Positions 1 to 11,278 of a stretch of 64,000 bases of DNA are shown in pieces. A program made the translations under genes and the position numbers. This stretch comes from Chara braunii (taxonomy: Eukaryota > Streptophyta > Charophyceae > Charales > Characeae). The stretch lies in NCBI GenBank assembly GCA_003427395.1, contig BFEA01000022.1, positions 2,499,448-2,563,447 of the forward strand, written 5' to 3'. Numbering within the stretch: the stretch's first letter is position 1; each line of letters opens with the position of its first letter. The notes under the pieces are model-generated. The model ran no database searches and was not told the origin of the DNA. It worked only from the letters and a program-made list of their open reading frames with translations.

Positions 1-2265
1 GCCTCAACTGCCATGACGGCCTCTAAACTCAACGTTGTGTCCAAGTCAAAGGACACCAAAGCATAAGATAATAGTATTAAGATACTAAGGACTAAGGTAC
101 TTAGAAACTGTTAACCATTGGAATATGATGATCGAGGGAAAAGAAAGTGTGTGCCTGCCATCGCCGCTTGATATCGCTCCCCGAATCTTTTTAATGAAAG
201 TCTGATGCCGCAACAAAATAGCGCTAGGTCCAAGGCTGGGTCTAGCTTTGTCGGACACCCAGATAGACTAACACTATGCGACGCGCGGACTTACCAGAAC
301 GTTTTAATATCATACTGTTGTCGATCCCGTCCTCCGTACGTTCATACAAGTCACAGGCGAATACAGCGATCAACAGTGCATAATCTTTTTAGTCCTTAAC
401 CCAAAATAAAAATCTGGTCAGCGACTAATGCCAATTTTAACAGTCATCAAAAGGAAGGAGATCACCCGGGCTTTCAATCAGCGCGCCCACACACTCTCTA
501 GTCTAGTCAACTGTCTGGTCACCAGGACTTACAGACACAGCCACGCCTTGCGTGGTATGATTAAACTTTCAAACCAGACTTATTTCGTGTTGCCTGCAAA
601 AACCAGGGCGGATATCCTTGTAAGGGTATTCGCACCGACAGCGATGACGAGGTCGGGCGCTCGCACGTTGAGCGTGAGCTACCTACACCTTGATGGCGAT
701 GGCGGCTTGGCCGCCAGGCTTCGAAGTTTCAACAAGTGGCGCGCAGCTTGGCTGGGCGCGATGGCGGGAGAGGCTGGAGCCGGCAAGCCGGCGGGCTTAG
801 GGTCGGATTCCCGCGGGCGAACGCCCGACGGGCCTGGGCAGACGCTAGCGCAAACTAGCGCAGCGCTCCGTTCGCACTTACTGTTGATGCGGACGCTGCT
901 GTTTTTTAGGATCTTTAATTTCAAATATTTCAAATTCTGCTATCCCCTGTGCTCCATGAGTATACCTCTGAAACTTAAGTGCAACCAAAGGGTTTGCTTC
1001 CGCTTTCACCTCCTCCTTCCTCCATCTCCCATCTTGTGCTTCATCTTTGTATGATTACAGCAGTGAGGTCTCTCCTGTGTTCGGACCCCTAAACTGCTGG
1101 TCTGAGATCGGACTCAAGTCAAATTGTCATTTTGCTGCATAGTCAAGTTAGACCCATCTGATTCGAGTCTTATGTTGTTTCATGTTGTACCTCGTTGTCT
1201 CCTTCATGACCTTTGGACCTGGGATTTCCCCTTGGGATTTCCCCTGATTTTAGTGGGCATGCATCACCCTGCTCAACCCCTAATATGTCCCTAGACTCCC
1301 TACTGCTAACTACCCATCCTGTCCCTGATCCTACCCCTATCCCTACTCTCTCCAGAGGCACCGCTACTCAACATGGCTAACAGATTTAGCAGACGGACTA
1401 AGACTTCGACTCAGGCAAACCCACACGGTATACATACATTAGCAGCAGATCACATTCATGCTCGGAAGCACAGCAAAGTACCTCGGAATCCACGTTCTCA
1501 GCAATCAGATCAGGAGGACAGGAAATTGCAGTATCTCAGACTGCAATGGTGCTGACCATCACGATTTCTTGAAGTCGCTTATTGGTTTTTCCTTGACCTC
1601 CTAATCAAGACAAGAGTTTCCTTATTTGGACGCAGGTTATTCCTTAACCTCTTAATCAAGACGAGAGTTTCCTTATGTGGACGCAGGTTATTCCTGAACC
1701 TTTTAATCAAGACAAGAGTTTCCTTATTTGGACATACTTTCCATCATAAACACGCCTTCCCTGCTGATAAGTAAGGCTTCAATCCATCTGTGGCCGTCAA
1801 CTTACTTCCAACAATTTTTTTGCTTGGCTGCAAACTGCAGAGGGTCGAAAATGATTGCCCGTGTATGAACGGCATTTCTGTTTTTCATATGAATGCATGC
1901 CACCCCTCCTTGGAAAGTACTTTCTTAAGCTCTTTCTGCAGATGGAGGTGTTCCTGCAGATCATGCTGGTTCAACATGTTGGTTGCCTTCGAGGGAAACA
2001 GCTGGTGGCCAAAGCTGTGGTTGGCTATGGTTTCCTACTCTCATACAAGCAGGTGTACGGTGTATTCACTTAGAGATCTTTCGTGGGACAAGGATGCATG
2101 TGAAAGCAAAGACGATAGCGTTTGACATTTTTTTGTGATGGTTGCGACTGCCTCTAGAAAGGCGTGCTGGCTTTGTGTGGCAAAGAAGTCTTCTAAACTT
2201 TCAAAGTTCTCTTTCACTGTCAATGATACATCTAACCATTCTAATGCCTTATCTTCGCTTGTCAG
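1..2265. other. Upstream flank, probably intron of the calcium ATPase gene
   Basis: No gene recognised. A GC-rich patch lies at about 690-880, and the open frames crossing it on both strands show no protein-family character. The last 60 bases are pyrimidine-rich and end in a CAG acceptor in front of the exon at 2266, so at least that part reads as intron. I looked for the preceding ATPase exon (cytosolic N-terminal or first membrane segments) and did not find one I trust. Confidence 0.4.
1577..1735. repeat. 51-bp tandem repeat, about three copies
   Basis: The word TAATCAAGAC followed by AGAGTTTCCTTAT recurs at 1602, 1653 and 1704, a period of 51 bases with few substitutions. It is a small minisatellite without coding potential. 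Confidence 0.8.
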
Positions 2266-2349
2266 GTATCAAGGGGCGGTTCAAGGGAGGTGATCTCCAT
2301 ATGGGAGCTCGTTGTAGGGGACGTGGTTCATTTGCGGTCAGGAGATCAG
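2266..2349 (+). CDS. Exon of a P2B-type (plasma-membrane, ACA-like) Ca2+-ATPase, actuator domain part 1
   Basis: This 84-base exon encodes 28 codons in phase 0 and contains IWELVVGDVVHLRSGDQ. That is the actuator-domain strand of calcium P-type ATPases just before their PADG segment. The start is set by a pyrimidine-rich tract ending CTTGTCAG at 2265, and the end by CAG|GTGAGC at 2349/2350. The family enzyme pumps Ca2+ out of the cytosol at the cost of ATP and is usually gated by calmodulin. The residues that should follow, a GDQ-(I/V)P-x-DG run, are absent directly downstream but present at 53670, in the same phase and on the same strand. Seen: motif, phase, splice sites. Known: the family order. 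Inferred: membership of one gene with the 53670 exon. A decayed gene copy cannot be excluded. Confidence 0.85.
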
Positions 2350-2639
2350 GTGAGCCAACTCTGGAGGAATGAATAATAATGTCCATGAAATGCCAATTCC
2401 TGTGCTCTGGCCACACCAAGGCTCAGATCAACCTGAAAGCATTTATCAGCATCACACTCACACCACAAATTCACGAAGTGTGCACATGTGCTACACAGCC
2501 AGAACTGCTGGTTGAAGCCAATGATGTACCTTACTCCAGCAGTCCAAACTTCTTCTGACTGTAAGCTAATTGCCATTCAACGCATTCTAGAAGTTTCTCA
2601 CCGGCTTTTTCATGGTTACACTACACCTGGACCGACATA

Positions 2640-2692
2640 GAATCTGGACTGGACCCAGGTTGGGTCTGGATGCCATCCAGATGTCCAGATTC
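2640..2692. repeat. Imperfect hairpin with perfect 10-bp arms
   Basis: GAATCTGGAC at 2640-2649 is the exact reverse complement of 2683-2692. Inside, TGGACCCAG faces a near-complement, giving a potential 53-base stem-loop in the first kilobase of the giant intron. It could be the relic of a small inverted-repeat element. Confidence 0.6.
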
Positions 2693-3326
2693 GGTCCCAA
2701 ACCAGGGCGGTGCAGCAAAAATTATGTTTGTTAGCTTTCCGTTTTTGTTTTGGTAGTAGTATTTTTGGCAACTACTCTCAACCAGAAGTCAGCCGTATTC
2801 CAATGCCGCAAACATCCTTTTCTGCAGGGTTTTGTTTCCAATCGGAATTTGGGAAAGACTTAGGAAGAGCAATTTAATGGGTATTCTCAGTCACTCCAGA
2901 CAGACCACATAGACACCAGTATGCGGATCCTCACACCTGAATTGCCCGCACAGCTGTCCGAATCATGACAATGGTATTTTTGTTCGCATACAGGAATAAG
3001 TTACCTTTTGACCAGAGAACCACTGCATGAGTTTCAGAATTGTAACAGCTTGTAGGCTTTGTTGAAGTTTGTTCCAATTGGGGAACCGGATTTGTTCGAT
3101 TGATGTTTGATGACTGCCTTTTGCAATGATTCGCAAGTCAATCACCCTCAGCCTCGCACACACATGCAATGAGCATCCAGATGAGTATTCACACTTGGAA
3201 CTGATATCCGAGACACAAGAATTGCACGAGAGATTGGTAAGCAAAATATCTTTATCTGATTTGTGTTCAGATCTCTTGCTATCTCTGCCACTCACACAGA
3301 CACAGCCTCGATTCATGTATGTAACC

Positions 3327-3329
<3 letters not shown>

Positions 3330-3402
<73 letters not shown>

Positions 3403-3646
3403 NNNNNNNNNNNNNNNNNNNNNNNNNNNNNNNNNNNNNNNNNNNNNNNNNNNNNNNNNNNNNNNNNNNNNNNNNNNNNNNNNNNNNNNNNNNNNNNNNN
3501 NNNNNNNNNNNNNNNNNNNNNNNNNNNNNNNNNNNNNNNNNNNNNNNNNNNNNNNNNNNNNNNNNNNNNNNNNNNNNNNNNNNNNNNNNNNNNNNNNNNN
3601 NNNNNNNCTCTCTCTCTCTGTCTCTCTCTGTCTCTCTCTCTCTCGT
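3330..3646. repeat. CT microsatellite with a 205-base sequence gap
   Basis: A pure (CT)n run from about 3330 to 3402 meets 205 unknown bases (3403-3607), then continues as CTCTCTGT-type repeats to about 3646 and a short GT run. The open frames crossing this block on both strands are artefacts of dinucleotide repeats and unknown bases. Confidence 0.95.
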
Positions 3647-4295
3647 GTGTGTGTGTGTAACAAGACAGAGACAGGGCAACAAGGCTGGGAGAGGGAGGGA
3701 GAGTGAGAGCACACACACACCCTCGCTCAACTCTACGCAGACTCGACACGACTCGACAGACGCAGACACAAAGTGGCAAAGTTGCAAAGTGGCAGTCTTG
3801 GATTCCTGAACACAATGCCGAAGCATAGTCACACTGAACACAAGCAATGAGGCTGAAAACGGGTTGCCTGTGCTGGAAACTGGTTGCCTGTGCTGGGCTT
3901 GAATCCGGTCTTAAGTACTGGACTCCAGTTCAGTCCCGAGGGCAGAAGTGCAAATTGCCTCAGGGTTGAACTGAAAATTGAAGGTCTGAGTCTGGACACC
4001 AGAATGCCGGATCGCGCCAAGTATCGAAATCCGAAAGTGCCAAAAGAGGAATTTGAGGACGGGCGCCAACTGCAGAGGTTGCCAACAGTCAGGGGGATGA
4101 GAACAGAGACCCAAAAATGAAATACCAGCCTGGCGGGTGGTAACCCGCAGACCAGGGATCGAGCCCTGGCTGAGTCCGTAACACTATCCCCTCCCTCTGG
4201 AAGGCAATGCCCCGGCTGCCAAAGACCTGATGAACAACCGTGAAGGACAGGACAGGGCTGATTACTGGTCAGAAAAGGAAAGGGGGAGTAATGCA

Positions 4296-4612
4296 AGTAA
4301 CGGGGTAATCTTACTGATGTTCTACAAGTGTGAAGGTATCAATTTCAGGTAACAGGGTAGTTGAGGTGCTACAAGGTTGAAGTAACAGGTAACAGGGCAA
4401 TACTATTGATGTTCTACGGGTATGAGGGAATCAATGCTCAAGTAACAGGGTAATCGTATTGAGGTTCTACAAGGGTGAGGGTAGCAATGTTTTGGTAACA
4501 GGGTAATCCTATTGAAATTCTACAAGGTTGAGGGTAACAATGTTCAAGTAACAGGGTGATCCTATTGAGGTTATACAAGTAACAGGGGATTCCTATTGAT
4601 GTTCTACAAGGC
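4296..4612. repeat. Degenerate minisatellite with GTAACAGGGTAAT core
   Basis: About seven copies of a 40-53-base unit containing GTAACAGGGTAAT, then CTATTGA and GTTCTACAAG, start near 4296, 4349, 4389, 4441, 4494, 4547 and 4580. Unit lengths vary, so this is an old array. It ends about 100 bases before the LTR of element A. The preceding stretch 3650-4295 shows a short duplicated phrase (CTGGTTGCCTGTGCTGG type, about 3860-3895) and nothing coding. Confidence 0.75.
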
Positions 4613-4713
4613 TATAGGTTGTCGGGTTTGAGAAAAATAAAAATAAAAATAGTTTGTTCAATGCTCAAGGTCTGGGGTGTCTGAGGAATCTGGGGAAAAC
4701 AAAGTCTCAGGTC

Positions 4714-5908
4714 TGTAACGAAGTGTCAAAATGCGAAAAATGTCTTGAGGAAGGTCTTCGGAGGTCTTGATAAGATCCAGCATAGGTGAGAGAACCGGTC
4801 TTCAGCGGCTGCAACAGGTTGCAAAGACTTGCTGATTTTGACTGCCGAGATCTGACTGCGAGGCTGTACAGTAACAGCAGTAGGGTTAGATTCGTAATGT
4901 TGTTTGTGTCAAGGACTAACCGAGAGTTCAGTGCTGAGGGAAATTCGTGAGGGACATATCTGCAATTTCGGGAAATTACAGGCCCGCAATTCCCTTAGAC
5001 CGCACTGCGAATAGCAGGCCCGGGCTTTCACCAGGACGGGAGGCCCTAGGGCCTAGGCCCATAGCATGACAGCCTATAGCCGGGTAGGTGGAGGCCCTAG
5101 AGGCCCAAACTGAAACGGTACCGGTAGGTCTAGGTTAGTCTATTAATAGATCTAGGTCGCTAGGGTTAGGACTTTTGGCAGTTTACAGTGTTCGTGGGAC
5201 AGCGTTCTGAGCCAAGCAAGTGCGGTGGAGACGATTGCCTTCAGGCGGCATCCTGAGACCTTCGTCGTGGGCGGCAGCCATAGCCAGCCTTTTGGAGCTC
5301 GCCATAGCTGGGGCGTCCTCTGAGCATCCACCCCAGGGGGTGCTTGCGAGCGGCTGGGCTATTCTGAGGCTCTACATGGTATTCGTGGGTGGACCACTGT
5401 TGCTGCATCTTCCTCTAAGATCGTGCGTGGCATCTATAGTGGCGCTGCAGCCATAGCTGCAGCTTTCTTCGTCAGAGTTGCTCATCGGCACTGAGGATTA
5501 CATCGCAGTTCCTGTTCTTCATCTGGGTGGTTGGCGCTGGCCTCTGGAGGCTGATGTCGTGTGGCGCTACTAACTGGGTGTAGTAGGGAGTGGAGTGTGT
5601 GGTTCTGTGAGTGGCGAGTTGGACAAACTCTGTAACGATATTGGTTCAGATCAGCTCAATCTCAGATTGTTCCCGTGTTATCCTCGCGGGCGTCTACTTG
5701 TGATTGGTTGTTGGGAGTAATGTTAGAGAGTGGGAAACACTTAGTGTTATCTCCACACATGTGCATAGTGCTTTTCCGCTGCTTACTCTGTTTGTGTGCA
5801 GTGTGTACTCTGTCTCCTCTCCCCTTCTTCTTATGCATGTATGGGCGTGCGTGAGATTGTCTGCGTGTGAGTGTTGGTGAAAATCGATAGACAACCAAGT
5901 TCATAACA
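4714..5908 (+). repeat. 5' LTR of element A
   Basis: The block begins TGTAACGA and ends TCATAACA, giving TG...CA termini, immediately before the primer-binding site. The end is supported by that site. The start is set by alignment to the reversed solo LTR at 54009-55312, which begins TGTAACAC in its own orientation. Shared landmarks include the GAGGGACATATCTGCAA phrase, the CATAGCTGGGG region and the CCCATACAT segment near the end. Confidence 0.75.
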
Positions 5909-5910
5909 GT

Positions 5911-5922
5911 TGGTACCAGAGC
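5911..5922 (+). other. Primer-binding site of element A (initiator tRNA-Met type)
   Basis: TGGTACCAGAGC differs by one base from TGGTATCAGAGC, the complement of the plant initiator tRNA-Met 3' end. It sits two bases after the LTR terminus, the expected distance for priming minus-strand synthesis. Confidence 0.85.
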
Positions 5923-7445
5923 GAGAAAGGAGCTGACGTTCTGAGGGTTGAGTGCGATTGGGGCATCTTCTTCTTCTGGTGATCTTCCGGAGAGAGATCC
6001 ATGGCGGTTCTTCTTCTTCGGTATTGAAGCAGGCGAGAAGAAGAGATACAGACGGTGACTTTAAGAGATCAGTGATTGGATTGATCAGGCGCAGTATCTG
6101 GCCAGGGCGCCTAACAGGGTTATCTCGCCAGTATTGGTACTAGAGCCAAAATCACGATTTGGCTCTGAGTGGCGAAATACCCCTGAGGACCCTGGGGAAC
6201 TGAGTGGCGGGTTCATCACAGGGTAGTGCTGATTAGGATTGACTGACAGAGTCAACCCGGCACTGTGTTGACCTTAGCTGTGGGGCCATTTCCTGTGTCA
6301 GCGGACCAGGGAGAAAGTGACGAATTACCGTCTCCTCATGGTCCGAATGCTCCAGGCTAGATTTAGTGAATCTAGCATCAAGGACTGAAGCGCCTCAGTG
6401 TCCTCTGCAGGATCAACAAGTTTGGTGAGTTTCGGTGCGTGGAGATTGGAGGAGCGGTCTCTGAAGCAAAGTGGCGAGAAGGGGCATATTGTCTGCCATA
6501 GCCAAAGCTTCATCCTCATCGGCAAGAACTCTCTGATGTGAGTATGTTCCAAGCAGTACTCAGTATAACGAATTATTTAGAATCAGTATAGTCCGAATTG
6601 ATGGTCTATCTGTCAGTCTAGGTCCAAAAATAGATTTGCCTGACAGCCTGGCAGCCGTAGCCATCTTCTTCCCCATTTTCTGTTTCTCATATCTTTCCAT
6701 CTGTTGACTCTTTCTGGCTCGAAATTGTTGTGTAAATGCTTGACAGTATTGTGCTAGGTACGGCATGCTTAGATTGTGAATTATGTCCTGGAAAAGTAGT
6801 GATACTGTGGATTGTAATTTTGCGTCGAGTCTATATATAGCTTGTGCTACCTAGGGTTAGTGATAGTTACAACTCTGTCCATCAGAATTCGATTCTGTCT
6901 GTTTCTAGTGAAGCGCAATTCTGTTGTTGTCATCTGGGCAAGAGTGCTTGCTTAGTTTAGCAGTAATCGCGTAGATACAGTGAAAATTGTAATCCGCCAT
7001 ACCTTTGGGTATGGTCGCCGGAGTCATCTGTTGCGAAATTTGAGTCTGGGTCTGGGGAGATGTCTGATGACTAAATCGCTAACTCTTGTTGATCTGTGCT
7101 TGTCTATACTTACCTTTTGCATCACTCCTACTGTTTGCTCTTGTTCTCAAGTGGGCACTGGAACTTTAGTGACCTCTTTGTGAAAGGCTGGAATTGACAG
7201 TACTAACTCCAGTGTGGTTCGGTGTCAGTCAAAAGCAAATCGGGAGTTTGGTTTTGTTGGACTGTATGTCTGCCTGACACCTAGCCTCCAGAGAAGGCTT
7301 CTAACCCAAATCGCCTGTTGCCTACTCGACCACCTACTACTGTGTCATAGATAGCAGGGTTCTCAGTGTGTCTGTAGGAAGTTTGAGAATCGCTGCATAC
7401 TCTATGTTTGCTGTTCAACTAACTTATTGTTTTGAAGGGAGAAAA
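5923..7445 (+). other. Untranslated leader of element A
   Basis: About 1.5 kb between primer site and gag. No protein-family signal on either strand. A TATATATAG word occurs near 6831, but its position downstream of the LTR argues against a retroelement promoter. Confidence 0.6.
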
Positions 7446-9038
7446 ATGTCTGAGCAGGGTGCAAAGTCGCAGCCACAGGGACAGGTGGTGAAAGAGGAAT
7501 CACAATCCTCAAGCCCCGCTGCTCCTATGACCGCGACTTAGCGACGTGTCCAAGAGACGAAGGAGAAGTTGCAGCAGCAGCAGGATTTGCTGGCAGAGTT
7601 AGAGAGGCAGGAGGCAGCTGAGGTGGAAGCTGCAACAGATGCGTCCCGCAGGACGTATCTGTTGGAGCAGCTGGCCAAGATAGAGACAGATGGTCGGTCC
7701 TCAGAAGTGAATAAGCATATGACAGAGTGGATCCGACTGGACCACAAAGCCACCACTACTTATTTCACTAACTGGGATGACCGGATGGCATGGCTAGGAC
7801 GTTGTGTTGATGATCTGGCAGCTCAACAAACAAAGATTCTGACAACAATAGAATCTTTGGTTGCTCAGTTGACAGCTGCTGATATTGTTGTTTCCTCCCC
7901 TCAATCTCCCAAACCTCTCAAACCCTCTCCTCCTCCTTCTCACCCTACTAGTTCCAGACATTCTTCCCCTCCACCATCTCCTCCCCCCAAAACAGCAGTC
8001 CCAGTGACCACTGTCCCTCTAGCAGGTGATCAGCGGATCTTTCCCAAGATCCCAGCCCCCAACAAGTTCAAAGGAGATAATCCCAAAGTGGATGTTGGAG
8101 ACTGGGCTGCTGGTGCAAGAGCCTACCTGAGAGGCTTCACCTGTCCTAAAGAGACAAAGGTCTCTATTGTCCTGGGCTTGTTGGAGGGGCCCTCCTTGAC
8201 GTGGGCCACCTCCACCTCCAGCAGCCAGGACAAGAGGCTGGAAGATTGGGCTTTTGGGTTGAGAGTGGACGGGCTTCTCCAGGCCCTGGAGGACAGATTC
8301 GGAGACAAGGAGCGAGCCAGGAAGGCTTCTGACAGGATTGCTCGCCTGGGACAGCAGCGGTATACACGGTCTCTTCACTCCTTGTTTGCAGAGTTCGAGC
8401 AGCTCACCTCCACCCTTGGGTTAGTCATGTCTAATGATGATCTGATGACTAACTTTTGCAGGGCAGCGCCCGAGAAGTTCGCTGCAGCATTGCACAGCTC
8501 AGGGCTCAAGGACTGGAGATCCTTTGGCCGCACAGCGCTGGATATGGAGGCAAAACTCCATGTCCAGACCCCCTCCTCTGATAGGAGGAAGATAACCTTC
8601 CCTCGTGGTGGAAAGAAGGGAAAGGCTGCTTTTGCACATGCAGGTTCTGGATCAGCAAGTGATTCAGATTCCCAGGTTGTTTCACCACCGGCTGGGACTG
8701 CATCACCTGCTGATACAAAAGTTGTTGCGACCCTGACTGAGGTTGTACTGGCGGTTTTACAAAAGAAAACCCCCTCCAGCACAGCCTCAACCAGCAGCAA
8801 GGGGAAGGTCAAGGGATGTTGTCCTTTTACCCCTGCCCAAAGACCTAACCTGCCCAGGGACGTCCGTATGCCAGCTGACCCCCTGAACCCTTCCACCCTT
8901 CTCCGACATGATCTCAGGATCCAGGAAGGGGTGTGGTGGAGGAGGAAGGATAGGGGGGTCTGCCTGCGATGTGAGGGACAACACTACCTGAAGGTTCGCC
9001 CTTACATGCCAAGCCTTGGGTCACAGCCTAAAAACTGA
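7446..9038 (+). pseudogene. Element A gag (nucleocapsid polyprotein), decayed
   Basis: The probable start is the ATG in GAAAAATGTCTGAGCAG. The frame meets a TAG at 7539 and then stays open from about 7542 to 9038, roughly 490 codons. A glutamine-rich coiled-coil-like start is followed by a serine/proline-rich linker at about 7890-8010 and a globular gag core with the phrase FKGDNPKVDVGDWAAGAR. The C-terminus has a zinc knuckle of which only CLRCEGQH can be seen; the expected last cysteine is lost. Its role would be capsid assembly and packaging of element RNA. Pol follows in another frame, as is common for these elements. The early stop and broken knuckle indicate a non-functional copy. Confidence 0.8.
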
Positions 9039-9720
9039 AGCAGACCCTAGGGGCAGCAGCTCCCCCTAGTGCTGCAAACTCATCTTCTGAAGAAGGTGAA
9101 TCTGCAACTGCTTCAGTAAATAGGCCCTGTGTTGGAGTTGTGCGGGCAGCATCCTACTGTTATCAGGATCCTGACCCGGATCAGGAACTGGGTGAGCATG
9201 AGGCTCAGATGTTTGCTTCCCTCTTCCTCCATTTGAAGGAACAGCAGAAAACCAAATCTCAACTCATCCTACTTCAGCCCCTGATCAACCACACCAGAAT
9301 CAAGGGTTTGTTGGATTGTGGAGCCACCCACAACTTTATATCACCGAATGCAATTAAGAAACTGCATCCGGGTCTAAAGGTAGAGACACTGCAGCAACCA
9401 CTGCAGGTCCGGATAGGGGACTCCCCTATCCTCACTATCAGGGAGAAGGTCAGGGGCATCCCTGTTACCTTCGATACTGCTGGAGAAGTCAGACCTAGTC
9501 TGAACTTCTACATTTTCCCTTATCTTCGCTTTGATTTGGTCTTCTCTATGCAGCGGCTACGGGCAGTCAACCCTAGGATCGGCTGGCAGCGTCCTAAGGT
9601 TGAATGCCCCAATATGCAGGGGGTGTATCAGCCATGCATGATTGTTGTTGAACACCACCCCAAGACCTCTTGCTACTGTATACGAGCGAGGGAGTTTTAT
9701 ACNCTCTCCCGCCAGTATGA
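9039..9720 (+). pseudogene. Element A protease region
   Basis: The pol frame is open from about 9040 and carries the retropepsin active site as LLDCGATHNFIS around 9312-9348, with DCGA in place of the commoner D(S/T)GA. This enzyme would cut the gag-pol polyprotein as a homodimer. The frame runs on into the RT linker until the tandem duplication at 9721 disturbs it. An isolated N at 9703 marks an uncertain base. Family assignment is firm; activity is unlikely given the surrounding damage. Confidence 0.75.
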
Positions 9721-10204
9721 CCATGAGCATTTGTTTTCGGCCCTTTTCAAGCAAACAAACGCTACAGCTACTCCCTGTCCTCCTAAAGTCCAGCAGGTTG
9801 TGGACCTGTATGCCGATCTGATGCAGGAGCCAGTTGGGTTACCCCACCAGCCAACCAAGCATCACATCGAGTTGTTGCCTGGAGCGGTCCCTCCAAAGGG
9901 CCGCATCTACAGGATGTCCCCTGCTGAGCTTGAGGAGCTCAGAAACCAGCTTGAGACCCTGACCATGAGCATCTGTTTTTGGCCCTTTTCAAGCAAACAA
10001 ACGCTACAGCTACTCCCTGTCCTCCTGAAGTCCAGCAGGTTGTGGACTTGTATGCCGATCTGATGCAGGAGCCAGTTGGGTTACCCCACCGGCCAACCAA
10101 GCATCACATCGAGTTGTTGCCTGGAGCAGTCCCTCCAAAGGGCCACATCTACAAGATGTCCCCTGCTGAGCTTAGGGAGCTCAGAAACCAGCTTGAGACC
10201 CTGA
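9721..10204 (+). repeat. 242-bp tandem duplication inside element A pol
   Basis: The block beginning CCATGAGCAT at 9721 is repeated from 9963 with a handful of substitutions, such as CACCAG against CACCGG and GGCCGC against GGCCAC. The period of 242 is not a multiple of three, so the duplication itself throws protease and RT into different frames. It covers the linker just before the RT fingers. Confidence 0.9.
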
Positions 10205-10740
10205 CCAGCAAAGGCTGGATCAGACCTAGCACATCTGAGTTTGGTGCACCTGTTTTCTTTGTCCCCAAAGGGAATGGGGAATTCCGAATGTGCAGAGACT
10301 GCAGGGGTCTCAACAAGATTACGAGGAAGAGTACAAAGCCTCTACCTCGTATTGATGACCTTCTGGATATGGTGCACGGTTGCACACTATTCAGCAAAGT
10401 CGACCTCAAATCTGGCTATCACCAGATTGCGATGGCAGAGGAGGATGTCCATAAGACAACCTTCAAAACCAGGTATAGCACCTATGAATACCTGGTAATG
10501 TTGTTTGGACTTTGCAATGCCCCGGGCACTTTCCAGACTGAGATGCACCGCATTTTCAGGCCTTACCTGGATAAGTTCATGGTTGTCTACTTAGATGATA
10601 TTTTGATATTCAATCGAACTGCCAGGGAACATGCGGAGCACCTAGCTCTGGTTCTTCAAGCGTTACATGACACCCAATACAAGATTAACAGAGAGAAATC
10701 ATCCTTTGGAGTCCCTTTGTCATCTACCTTGGTAATGTGA
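9979..10740 (+). pseudogene. Element A reverse transcriptase
   Basis: Conserved RT blocks are in order: [42 protein letters not shown] (first catalytic Asp), LFGLCNAPGTFQ, and VVYLDDILIF with the paired catalytic aspartates of YLDD. This polymerase copies element RNA into DNA. The reading frame breaks just before the connection domain, where SSFGVP runs into a stop at 10740 and the homologous sequence resumes in another frame. Everything from fingers to thumb is otherwise present, so this is a full-length RT core with a frameshift at its end. Confidence 0.85.
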
Positions 10741-11278
10741 TATTTGGAAATGGTCTGGCATCTGAAGCCGACAAGGTTGCGGCTATTCAGGATTGGCCAC
10801 AGCCACAGACAATGCGGGATGTACGGTCGTTCATGGGTTTGGCCTCATCCTACAAAAAGATTGTCAGGAACTTTTCTGCAGTGGCTGCACCCCTGACTAA
10901 CCTAATAAAGAAGGACACTCCTTTTCTTTGGTCCCTTCCTTGTCAGTTGGCCTTCACATGAATCAAGAAGGCCTTGACTCGTGCACCAGTGTTGAAGTTA
11001 CCTGACCCCACTTTGCCTTTTATCCTGACCACTGACGCTAGTCAGTATGGCATTGGGGTAGTTCTTCAGCAGGATGATCGGAATGGTCTGCGGCCCATTG
11101 AGTTTATGAGTAAGAATACCGAAACCCACTACCTACGAGAAAGAGCTATATGCTCTGGCATGCGCGCTAAAGCATTGGAAGCACTTTCTCCTGGGCAGAC
11201 ACTTCAAGATCTTCTCAGATCATTCCACTCTGCGGTGGATGAAGTCCCAGGGAGAGTTAAATGATAAATTAGCACGCT
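10737..11278 (+). pseudogene. Element A RT connection and truncated RNase H
   Basis: The frame reads ADKVAAIQDWPQPQTMRDVRSF, the RT connection of Ty3 elements, then meets an in-frame TGA at 10959. It continues in the same frame with PFILTTDASQYGIGVVLQQ, where DAS holds the first RNase H aspartate. A further frameshift near 11210 separates the final SDHSTLRWM motif. The sequence is then cut off at about 11278, inside RNase H. RNase H would degrade the RNA strand of the hybrid; the core is incomplete, so this fragment cannot work. Confidence 0.8.

Larger units (their letters stand above)
4714..11278 (+). mobile_element. Element A: Ty3/gypsy LTR retrotransposon, truncated in RNase H
   Basis: The order is 5' LTR, tRNA-Met primer site, 1.5-kb leader, gag, protease, reverse transcriptase and the beginning of RNase H. 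Integrase and the 3' LTR are missing. The sequence stops being element A around 11278, where a TGTGGCGG terminus that I assign to element B begins. Gag-to-pol order and the YLDD RT motif are typical of Ty3/gypsy. Several frameshifts and stops show the copy is dead. A solo LTR of the same family lies reversed at 54009-55312. Confidence 0.85.

Noticed and set aside
428-1054. 208-codon open frame with an antisense frame of 84 codons
   Set aside because: The GC-rich composition explains both; no domain, no paralogue, no splice context.
1790-2125. Search for the preceding ATPase exon (MEVFLQIMLVQHVGCLRGKQ and nearby frames)
   Set aside because: No match to the expected membrane or N-terminal segments of P2B ATPases.
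3126-3815. Long frames on both strands with SLSLSL or RERERE repeats
   Set aside because: They are translations of a CT microsatellite and unknown bases.
4125-4190. Possible tRNA-derived SINE (GGCTCGATCCC on the minus strand, like a B box)
   Set aside because: No convincing A box at the right distance and no second copy in the window.
4438-4460. TAACAGGGTAAT resembling part of the I-SceI homing endonuclease site
   Set aside because: Only 12 bases agree and the word is simply the core of a local minisatellite.
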